A DNA stretch of 5,078 nucleotides, from contig JANWKK010000145.1 of assembly GCA_025451425.1 (NCBI GenBank), positions 1-5,078 of the forward strand, read 5' to 3'. This document shows, one piece after another, positions 1 to 5,078 of the stretch (position 1 is the first letter of the stretch; every line of letters starts with the position of its first letter). The position numbers and the translations under genes are program-made. The notes beneath the pieces were generated by a model. The model saw nothing but the letters and a program-made list of their open reading frames with translations. It made no database searches and had not been told where the DNA came from. The stretch comes from Gemmatimonadaceae bacterium. GTDB lineage: Bacteria; Gemmatimonadota; Gemmatimonadetes; Gemmatimonadales; Gemmatimonadaceae.

Positions 1-900
1 CTGATCGCCGATCGCGGCAACGACCGCCTCCTCGTGCTCACGCCGTCGCGCAAGATCGCGTGGCTCTACCCGAGCGCCTCCAAGCCCGCCCCGTCGGGCG
101 GCTTCTACTTCCCCGACGACGCCTTCTTCGTCGATCGCGGTCGTTCGATTCTCTCGAACGAGGAAGACAACAACACCATCGTGCGGATCGCGTATCCATC
201 CGGAAAGTTGTTATGGAGCTACGGACGCCCGAAGGTCGCGGGCTCGACACCCGGGCTGCTGAATCAGCCCGACGATGCGTTCCTACTTCGCAACGGACAG
301 ATCACAGTCGCGGACGCAAAGAATTGCCGCGTGCTCTTCATTGGCCCCGATGCCCGGCCGCGCTCGCAAATAGGCACGACCGGAAACTGCACGCACAATC
401 CACCGGTCTCGCTCGGCTATCCGAACGGCGACACCCCGCTGGCGAACGGCAACTTCCTCGTTTCGGAGATCAACGGATCTTGGATCTCCGAATACACCGC
501 GCACGGCGCGCTCGTCTGGACGGTGCACTTACCGATCGCGTACCCGTCGGACCCGCAACAGCTCGGGCCCGATCTCTATCTCGTCGCCGACTACACGCGG
601 CCGGGCGGGATCCTCGAGTTCAATCGCGCGGGTCAGATCCTGTGGACCTACCGGCCGGCGAGCGGACCGGGAATGCTCGATCACCCGAGCCTTGCCGAGC
701 GGCTCCCGAACGGCCTCATCGGTGTCAACGACGACTACCGCGACCGCGTGCTGCTGATCGACCCGACAACGAGCACGATCGTGTGGCAATACGGCCAGAC
801 CGACCAACCAGGAACAGGTTTCAATCAACTCAACATTCCGGATGGCTTCGATCTGCTTTTGCCGGACAAAACCGCGCCGACCCACCCGACAACCGGTTGA
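1..900 (+). CDS. Beta-propeller repeat protein (NHL/PQQ-like), 5'-truncated by window edge
   Basis: The frame is open from base 1 and ends at TGA 898-900, giving 299 visible residues. The first visible residues, LIADRGNDRL, align with residues 72-80 of the complete paralogue at 2618-3730, so about 70 N-terminal residues, probably including an export signal, lie outside the window. The GTG at 34 falls inside the first visible blade and is not the start. Repeated blade motifs of the type (A/N)D-x-x-N/R-D-R-x-x-x-(I/V)-D-P followed by a (V/L)-W-x-Y strand occur near residues 3-23, 52-74, 103-115, 153-175, 195-217 and 243-264, consistent with about six blades. PDDAF recurs at 39-43 and 90-94, with PDGFDL near 280-285. 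C109 and C130 are its only cysteines and both are conserved in the paralogue. The tail after about residue 288 is short and Pro/Thr-rich. Such propellers bind ligands or proteins, or act as enzymes (arylsulfotransferase-like folds are a distant alternative). No substrate can be assigned. The fold call is fairly secure; the function is unknown. Confidence 0.85.
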   Translation: MIADRGNDRLLVLTPSRKIAWLYPSASKPAPSGGFYFPDDAFFVDRGRSILSNEEDNNTIVRIAYPSGKLLWSYGRPKVAGSTPGLLNQPDDAFLLRNGQITVADAKNCRVLFIGPDARPRSQIGTTGNCTHNPPVSLGYPNGDTPLANGNFLVSEINGSWISEYTAHGALVWTVHLPIAYPSDPQQLGPDLYLVADYTRPGGILEFNRAGQILWTYRPASGPGMLDHPSLAERLPNGLIGVNDDYRDRVLLIDPTTSTIVWQYGQTDQPGTGFNQLNIPDGFDLLLPDKTAPTHPTTG

Positions 901-916
901 CCACGGGTCACCACGG
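898..916 (+). repeat. Tandem direct repeat ACCACGG with 10-bp period at the end of the propeller gene
   Basis: ACCACGG occurs at 900-906 and again at 910-916, a period of exactly 10 bp. The two 10-mers match at 8 of 10 positions. The same stretch can form a short hairpin, TGACC (898-902) with GGTCA (906-910), directly after the propeller stop codon and without a T-run. It lies about 145 bases upstream of the kinase start. A 10-bp direct repeat is compatible with binding by an OmpR-family response regulator, but chance occurrence is quite possible and no regulator is encoded next to it. Confidence 0.25.
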
Positions 917-1059
917 AGCAATCTCACCTGCGTCTTACCTAACTCGGTTATATGTTGCTCCATGTCTACGACCGCTCGGTCCCTGAGTGCGGGTTTTCGA
1001 CGTGCGGTCCGGTCAATCGCGCGGCGTGCCGGACTTGCTGCGTGGGCGCGAATTGTGTC

Positions 1060-2478
1060 GTGAGCCTTCGCGTTCGCCTGTTGCTCGTCGTCTCGGTGAC
1101 GTTCGCGCTCGTCGTCGTTGGCTGCGTGTTCGCGGCGCACGTGATCGCGAGTCGTCAGTTGCGGTCGGTAGCCGATCAGTTCTTGACGCAACGCGCGGCG
1201 CGGTTCACGCAGGCGCCGTCGGGAGCGTTGCCATCCGATCCAAGCGATGCTTTCGATGGAAATCGCGGCGCGGATCCAGGTGAAAGCGTCGCGCTCGCCG
1301 ACCCGGATGCGCTGACCCAAATTCTGAGCGAGGCGGGTGTGGTTACCTCGTCGATTCATGGTCAACCCGCGCTCCCAGTCGACGCCCGTGACCGCATAAT
1401 CGCGCGGGCCGGCGGTAGGTCACGCTTTCGCGATGCCACGATCCTGGGCGAGCCATACCGAATGTTGACCGTCGCGCTCCCGCATGGTGGCGCCGTGCAG
1501 ATCGCACGCAGCATGAAGAGCGACCGGAGCCTGCTCGCGACACTTGATGTACGGCTGCTGTTGATTGCGCTGACCGGTACCTTGCTGGTCGCGGGCCTCG
1601 CGTGGTTCATCGCGCGTCGCACGGTTCGTCCGATCGAGCAACTCACCGAGGCGACCGCCTACGTCGCACAAACGCAAGATCTCGCAAACCAGATTCCGAT
1701 CGAACGGAGCGACGAGATCGGTCGGCTTGCGGCAAGCTTCAACACGATGCTCGTGACGCTGCACAACATGGTCGAGGCATTGCATACCTCACGCGAGCAA
1801 CAGAAGCGCCTCGTCGTGGACGCAAGCCACGAACTGCGCACACCCTTGACGGCACTGCGGACCAACATCGAATTCCTGGTGCATTCTCCAGCAATCAGCG
1901 ACGCGGATCGCGTCGACGTGCTCGCCGAGACCGAGGAGGAGCTCAAAGAACTGAGTGATCTCGTAGCTGAGCTCGTCGAGCTCGCCACCGACGCTCGGGT
2001 CGACGAACCCGTCGCCCGCGTCGATCTGGGCGAGCTGGCCGAGCAGGTCGTTGCGAAGTATGAGCGCCGCAGCGGCCGCTCGATCACCCTCGAACTTCGC
2101 GATCCCAGCGAGATCGCGGGCCGAGCCAACATGATCGATCGTGCAGTTTCGAACCTGATCGACAACGCGCTCAAGTTCAGTCCCGCGGGAACGGCGGTGG
2201 ATGTCATCGTCAACCGCAGCTGCATACGAGTCTGTGACCGAGGGCCGGGCATCAGCGCCGATCAACGCGAGCGCGTGTTCGACCGCTTCTACCGAACCGA
2301 CGACGCCCGGAACCGCCCGGGCTCCGGTCTCGGACTCGCGATCGTCCAGGAGATCGCTACCGTCCACGACGGCTCGGTCACTCTCTCTGGCCGCGAGGGC
2401 GGCGGCACGACCGCAACTTTCGAGTTGCCGACAGGCTCCGCTCCATCCCGTTCGCCGCTCGGCGGCGGACCGTCGTGA
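1060..2478 (+). CDS. Membrane sensor histidine kinase (HAMP-HisKA-HATPase, MprB-like)
   Basis: This is a two-component sensor kinase of 472 residues in the inner membrane. TM1 spans about residues 7-29, an extracytoplasmic sensor region about 30-164, TM2 about 165-185 and HAMP about 186-238 (VRPIEQL at 189-195, DEIGRL at 218-223). HisKA holds the H-box DASHELRTPL with phospho-acceptor H257 (codon 1828-1830). The ExxT phosphatase motif (E258, T261) is intact. The ATPase domain has the N-box (N365, N369), G1 DRGPGIS at 393-399, F-box FDRFYR at 407-412, G2 GSGLGLAIV at 421-429 and G3 GGGTT at 447-451, so it should be catalytically competent. The GTG at 1060 was chosen because it puts a short basic N-terminus directly before TM1. 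An in-frame ATG at 952 would add 36 cysteine-rich residues unlike any kinase N-terminus. The Shine-Dalgarno sequence is poor. The H-box region and length resemble mycobacterial MprB. No response regulator gene adjoins it in this window, which is unusual for this class. The sensor domain is not recognised. Confidence 0.95.
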   Translation: MSLRVRLLLVVSVTFALVVVGCVFAAHVIASRQLRSVADQFLTQRAARFTQAPSGALPSDPSDAFDGNRGADPGESVALADPDALTQILSEAGVVTSSIHGQPALPVDARDRIIARAGGRSRFRDATILGEPYRMLTVALPHGGAVQIARSMKSDRSLLATLDVRLLLIALTGTLLVAGLAWFIARRTVRPIEQLTEATAYVAQTQDLANQIPIERSDEIGRLAASFNTMLVTLHNMVEALHTSREQQKRLVVDASHELRTPLTALRTNIEFLVHSPAISDADRVDVLAETEEELKELSDLVAELVELATDARVDEPVARVDLGELAEQVVAKYERRSGRSITLELRDPSEIAGRANMIDRAVSNLIDNALKFSPAGTAVDVIVNRSCIRVCDRGPGISADQRERVFDRFYRTDDARNRPGSGLGLAIVQEIATVHDGSVTLSGREGGGTTATFELPTGSAPSRSPLGGGPS

Positions 2479-2521
2479 CGTGTATCAACTGCCATGAGCC
2501 GTCTGCTCGAAGCGGAAATCT

Positions 2522-2537
2522 CCCAACCATGGTTCGG
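2522..2537. promoter_or_regulatory. Inverted repeat CC-n-AACCATGGTT-n-GG, candidate operator
   Basis: A perfect 10-bp palindrome (2525-2534) is flanked, after one mismatched base on each side, by a further CC/GG pair. Seven of eight half-site positions are therefore symmetrical. It sits in the 139-base gap between the kinase and the second propeller gene, about 80 bases before that start codon, where an operator could act. No convincing -35/-10 pair was found nearby; TTGAGC at 2553-2558 is only a weak -35 candidate. One such imperfect dyad per few kilobases is expected by chance, so position is the main argument. Confidence 0.25.
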
Positions 2538-2617
2538 TCCGCGAGTCGGTATTTGAGCGATAGCACTCGTGACTTCATCGAGATCGAACATGCGCACGCG
2601 ATCTGCACCATGAGCTC

Positions 2618-3730
2618 ATGAGCGAGACACGATCGGTGTTCCGTCGGCGGCGGATCGCGGTCGGCAGCCTGCTTGTCGTCACCGTTATCTTCGCGGCTGC
2701 GTTCGCCAGCCGTGATCGATCGCCGGGCCATCGACCGCTTGCGCAATCCACGCCGACGACCAAGTCACTCAACTCAACGAACGTAGAGCTGGCACCGGGC
2801 AGCGATCCGTCGGCTCTACCCGGTCCGCTCTTGATCGCCGACGAGGGTAATAACCGCCTCGTGGAGATCGATCCGCACGGAAACGTCGTCTGGGAGTTCC
2901 CGCGTCCGGGGGATCTGGCGCCCGGGCAGACCTTCAAGGTGCCCGACGATGCGTTCTTTACCGCCGACGGCACAGAGATTGTCGTGACGGAGGAAGACAA
3001 CTTCGTCGTCAGCGTTATCGACGTCGCGCGGCATCGAATCATCTGGCGGTACGGGACGCCCGGGACCTCGGGTTCGCGTGCGAATCAGCTCGCGAATCCG
3101 GACGATGCCATGATGCTGAGTGACGGCTCGGTACTGAGCGCCGATATCAAGAACTGCAGGATCGTGCTCCTGCGGCAAGGCTCGAACACACCGGTCCGCG
3201 TGTGGGGGAAGCCTTATCACTGCCACCATCTTGCGCAACCGCTACGCGTCGCGAGCCCGACCGGCGTGTTCCCGCTCGTGGACGGGAACTTCCTCGTTAC
3301 CGAGATCACACACGACTGGGTCAGCGAGATCGACCTCTTCTCGAACCCGCCCACCACGTTGTGGAATGTTCACCCTTACAAGATTCACTACCCGTCCGAC
3401 ACGAATGAGGTGCGGCCCGGCAGGTACATAACCGTCGATTACTGGCACCCGGGGGTCATCGAGGAGTTCAACAAGACGGGCGAGGTTCTCTGGTTCTACA
3501 AGCCAGCCGGCTCCGCTCAGCTCTACCGGCCCTCACTCGCCGAGGCGTTACCCAACGGCGACGTCATCGCGACCGACGACTACAACGATCGCGTCATCAT
3601 CGTCGACCCCAGGACCGACAACGTGGTGTGGGCCTACGGGCACCGCGGTCGATCCGGTACCGCACCGGGCTATCTCCGCCAGCCCGACGGGCTCGACTTG
3701 GCCCCGCCGTTCTCGCTGCTCTCGAAGTAG
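2618..3730 (+). CDS. Exported or membrane-anchored six-bladed beta-propeller protein (NHL/PQQ-like)
   Basis: This complete 370-residue protein is a paralogue of the truncated gene at 1-900. By eye a little under half of aligned residues are identical and the gaps are few. The N-terminus has a basic RRRR run (9-12), a hydrophobic segment (13-30) and an A-F-A end at 28-30 that could be a signal peptidase I site. Otherwise it is a signal anchor. A Tat signal is possible but does not fit the consensus well. A Ser/Thr/Pro-rich linker (about 31-70) precedes the propeller. Blade motifs lie near 73-94, 122-145, 173-185, 226-250, 271-294 and 317-341 (for example DDYNDRVIIVDP at 320-331 and VVWAYG at 336-341). 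PDDA repeats lie at 109-112 and 161-164, and PDGLDL at 356-361 closes the ring. C180 and C202 are the only cysteines. ATG 2618 is the only standard start after the upstream in-frame stop at 2570-2572. It has no clear Shine-Dalgarno sequence and overlaps short upstream frames. The ligand or activity is unknown. Confidence 0.9.
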   Translation: MSETRSVFRRRRIAVGSLLVVTVIFAAAFASRDRSPGHRPLAQSTPTTKSLNSTNVELAPGSDPSALPGPLLIADEGNNRLVEIDPHGNVVWEFPRPGDLAPGQTFKVPDDAFFTADGTEIVVTEEDNFVVSVIDVARHRIIWRYGTPGTSGSRANQLANPDDAMMLSDGSVLSADIKNCRIVLLRQGSNTPVRVWGKPYHCHHLAQPLRVASPTGVFPLVDGNFLVTEITHDWVSEIDLFSNPPTTLWNVHPYKIHYPSDTNEVRPGRYITVDYWHPGVIEEFNKTGEVLWFYKPAGSAQLYRPSLAEALPNGDVIATDDYNDRVIIVDPRTDNVVWAYGHRGRSGTAPGYLRQPDGLDLAPPFSLLSK

Positions 3731-3768
3731 CCCGCACCGTTGGGAGCGCGGTCAGGTCGTGGCCGTGC

Positions 3769-3790
3769 CATCGCCTCCGATGCGGCGATG
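3769..3790 (+). terminator. Inverted repeat after the second propeller gene, candidate terminator
   Basis: CATCGCC (3769-3775) and GGCGATG (3784-3790) form a perfect 7-bp stem with an 8-base loop, 38 bases after the propeller stop codon. No T-run follows, so an intrinsic terminator of the classical kind is not demonstrated. GC-rich actinobacterial terminators often lack a U-tract. The position in a convergent gap supports the call. Confidence 0.4.
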
Positions 3791-3800
3791 ACGACGTGCG

Positions 3801-3812
3801 GGCGACGTCGCC
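3801..3812. repeat. Perfect 12-bp palindrome GGCGACGTCGCC in the convergent gap
   Basis: This fully self-complementary 12-mer lies midway between the ends of two convergent genes and between two other inverted repeats. With no loop it would form a cruciform or hairpin only with base loss at the centre. It may be part of a bidirectional termination region, or simply reflect the GC-rich composition. Confidence 0.3.
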
Positions 3813-3819
3813 ACGAGCT

Positions 3820-3836
3820 CGCTCGCGTCGCGAGCG
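3820..3836 (-). terminator. Strong GC hairpin abutting the apbE stop codon, candidate terminator
   Basis: CGCTCGC (3820-3826) and GCGAGCG (3830-3836) make a perfect 7-bp, almost all-GC stem with a 3-base loop. It begins on the base directly after the TAG stop (3837-3839) of the minus-strand gene. No T-run follows on the minus strand. The location and stability suggest transcription termination or 3'-end protection of the flavinylation operon message. Confidence 0.45.
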
Positions 3837-4622
3837 CTACGACACGCGGTAGCGGTCGAACGCAGCCGTCAGAATGACGGTGCGCCTGTCGGTGATTCCG
3901 AAAGCCTCGTAGCCGACTCTCGTTGCCAGCCAGCGCATGCCTTCGGACGGGCCGAGTACAACGACCGCGGTCGCGTACGCGTCGGCGATTGCGAGGTCGG
4001 GGCCGATCACGGTGACGGACGCGAAGTCGAGTGCAGGCAGCCCGGTGCGCGGATCGATCACGTGATCACCCCGTTCGTAGCGGCCGGATGTGGCGACGGC
4101 ACTGTTGGTGACGGCGACGACGGCCGCCACGCGGTCGTGCTCCCAAGGATGTTGCAGGCCGACGCGCCACCCGGCGGGCGAATCCGGCGGGGAACCTTGG
4201 GCAAGAACATCGCCGCCCGCGTTGATGAAGAAGCACGACGCACCCGCAGCGCGAAGGATCTCACCGGCGCGTGCGACGGCCCAGCCCTTCACGATGCCGG
4301 ACGGGTCAAGCGGCGCAAGTCCGGGCCGGGCCGGGGCCTTGGCATGCGCTCCGAACGAAATGTCGAACGCGCCATTGCTCTCGATCCGCATTTGCTCGCT
4401 CAACGCGAGCACCTCGCGAACCTCCGGGCTCGCGGACTCGACGCGGAGATCGTGCGTGGCGATCTGCATGATCTCGGTGTCAGCGCGCCAGGTGCTGAAG
4501 AGGTCATCGACCCGCTGGAACCATGCAAAGCAGGTGTCGACGACTTCTTCGCTGATCGGATCGCGCACGTCGACCGTGATCACAGTGCCCCACTGATCCT
4601 CGGTCCGTCGAAGCGGGCGCAC
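3837..4622 (-). CDS. apbE: FAD:protein FMN transferase (ApbE family), short actinobacterial form
   Basis: ApbE enzymes use FAD and Mg2+ to attach FMN through a phosphoester bond to a threonine of FMN-binding domains. The 261-residue product shows the family motifs in order: WGTVITVDV at 11-19 (normally MGT; Trp replaces the Met), FSTWRADTEI at 42-51, DPSGIVKGWAV at 106-116, INAGGDV at 133-139, AVATSGRYERGDHVIDPRTG at 175-194, and ADAYATAVVVLG at 213-224, whose D214 and T218 match the usual metal-binding positions. It is shorter than exported enterobacterial ApbE (about 350 residues) because it lacks an N-terminal signal or lipobox. The GTG at 4622 is the only start before the WGT motif, since an in-frame TAG lies 15 bases upstream. 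A purine-rich AGAAG (plus-strand 4635-4639), overlapping the stop of the upstream gene, is a weak ribosome site about 12 bases away. It is the second gene of an operon with the FMN-binding protein, its likely substrate. Confidence 0.95.
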   Translation of the reverse strand: MRPLRRTEDQWGTVITVDVRDPISEEVVDTCFAWFQRVDDLFSTWRADTEIMQIATHDLRVESASPEVREVLALSEQMRIESNGAFDISFGAHAKAPARPGLAPLDPSGIVKGWAVARAGEILRAAGASCFFINAGGDVLAQGSPPDSPAGWRVGLQHPWEHDRVAAVVAVTNSAVATSGRYERGDHVIDPRTGLPALDFASVTVIGPDLAIADAYATAVVVLGPSEGMRWLATRVGYEAFGITDRRTVILTAAFDRYRVS

Positions 4623-4637
4623 GGTTCGATTGCGCTT

Positions 4638-5078
4638 CTAGCCGTGCGCTCTGTCGAGCGCGCTCTGCAACGACTGCGCGTAGCTGTCGCTCGTGTACGT
4701 CGCTCCGGACACGATGTCGATCTGCGCGCTTTGTGCTTGCAGGATCTCTTGACGGAGATACGGGGCGGCCTGCTGGCTGATCTCTGCGGATCGGTTGTGT
4801 TCGAACGGCATCTGCAGTTCAGTGACTCCGGTGATCGTGTTGCCGTCGAGGGTCACGCGCACCTGAACCGTGCCGTAGCGGTTGTCGACGGGATCGCCGG
4901 TGATCGTGCGGATCCCGCCGCTCGTGGTCGGCGTCGTCGAGGGGCTCCCGGGAGTCCGCGCGGTGTGCGGGGGCGCGCCGGTCGGCGGTGTGGCCGATCG
5001 AGGCCGAATGAGAGCACCGGCTGTGTGCTTCACGGTGACGGCCGGTGACGACCTGAACGACGCCAGCGCGGCAAGACC
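4638..5078 (-). CDS. FMN-binding domain protein, membrane-anchored flavinylation target, 5'-truncated by window edge
   Basis: The frame is open to base 5078 and stops at TAG (4638-4640), giving 146 visible residues. The GTG at 5033 is probably not the start: the frame continues upstream as GLAALASFRSS, which looks like the end of a hydrophobic signal or anchor segment. A Pro/Thr/Ser/Gly-rich stalk follows (about visible residues 22-55), then an FMN_bind domain (about 56-143). It starts near ITGDPVDNRYGTVQVRVTL and ends in the flavinylation motif DIVSGATYTS. This matches D-x-x-S/T-G-A-T exactly, with the acceptor threonine encoded at plus-strand 4698-4700. Proteins of this kind, related to NqrC and RnfG domains, carry covalent FMN and pass electrons outside the cytoplasmic membrane. 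The apbE gene follows 15 bases downstream in the same frame, so the two are almost certainly cotranscribed. The partner oxidoreductase, often a ferric-reductase-like membrane protein, would be expected outside the window. Confidence 0.92.
   Translation of the reverse strand, partial: GLAALASFRSSPAVTVKHTAGALIRPRSATPPTGAPPHTARTPGSPSTTPTTSGGIRTITGDPVDNRYGTVQVRVTLDGNTITGVTELQMPFEHNRSAEISQQAAPYLRQEILQAQSAQIDIVSGATYTSDSYAQSLQSALDRAHG

Noticed and set aside
34..36. GTG at 34 as the start of the first propeller
   Set aside because: It lies inside the first visible blade. The frame is open to base 1 and those residues align with the paralogue.
60..986. Long open frame of 308 codons on the plus strand, one frame off the first propeller
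   Set aside because: The translation is Arg/Pro-rich with no domain motifs and lies fully over a well-supported propeller gene. It is a by-product of high GC.
952..1059. ATG at 952 as the start of the histidine kinase
   Set aside because: It would add 36 residues with five cysteines and no hydrophobic or conserved character before TM1. GTG 1060 gives the usual short basic N-terminus.
1054..1063. Frameshifted remnant of a response regulator before the kinase
   Set aside because: The 33-codon frame before the kinase shows no winged-helix or receiver signature, such as the G-x-G-Y ending typical of OmpR-family regulators.
529..1365. Open frame of 278 codons on the minus strand
   Set aside because: It runs antisense across the end of one real gene and the start of another, has low-complexity Arg/Ala composition and no recognisable motif.
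2618..3730. Arylsulfotransferase or c-type cytochrome function for the propellers
   Set aside because: There is no CxxCH haem motif. Blade motifs loosely recall arylsulfotransferases, but I could not place that family's catalytic His/Arg set, so no enzyme name was assigned.
5031..5033. GTG at 5033 as the start of the FMN-binding protein
   Set aside because: The frame stays open to the window edge and the extra residues look like the end of a signal or anchor segment. Starting at 5033 would leave a secreted-type domain with no export signal.
4062..5048. Open frame of 328 codons on the plus strand, antisense to apbE and the FMN-binding gene
   Set aside because: Both antisense genes have clear family motifs. 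This frame spans both and their junction, with Arg/Gly-rich sequence and no domain.

Overview
The window comes from a GC-rich bacterium. GC-ending codons dominate, GTG starts are common and Shine-Dalgarno sequences are weak or absent. The short signal-less ApbE of actinobacterial type, the FMN-binding protein with a Pro/Thr-rich stalk and the MprB-like histidine kinase all point to Actinomycetota, probably a poorly sampled environmental lineage. The phylum is an inference. No mobile element, RNA gene or CRISPR array was seen.

Layout: the left 3.7 kb holds three genes on the plus strand. They are the C-terminal 299 residues of a beta-propeller protein (1-900, start lies off the left edge), a complete membrane sensor histidine kinase (1060-2478), and a complete exported beta-propeller protein (2618-3730) that is a clear paralogue of the first. 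After a 106-base tail-to-tail gap with three GC-rich inverted repeats, the right 1.2 kb holds two genes on the minus strand. These are an FMN-binding-domain protein (4638-5078, N-terminus off the right edge), followed 15 bases downstream by an ApbE-type FAD:protein FMN transferase (3837-4622).

How the genes may work together: the minus-strand pair is a modifying enzyme with its substrate. The FMN-binding protein carries an exact D-x-x-S-G-A-T flavinylation motif, and ApbE would attach FMN to its threonine, giving a membrane-anchored extracytoplasmic electron carrier. On the plus strand, two secreted or anchored six-bladed propellers of one family flank an orphan-looking kinase. No response regulator gene lies next to the kinase in this window. 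A role for the propellers as ligand-binding partners or regulated outputs of the kinase is a hypothesis from gene order only.

The points most worth following are the propeller-kinase-propeller arrangement with an invariant cysteine pair and shared histidines in the propellers, the topology question posed by a signal-less ApbE beside an exported target, and the short upstream reading frames whose stop codons overlap the starts of both the kinase and the second propeller.
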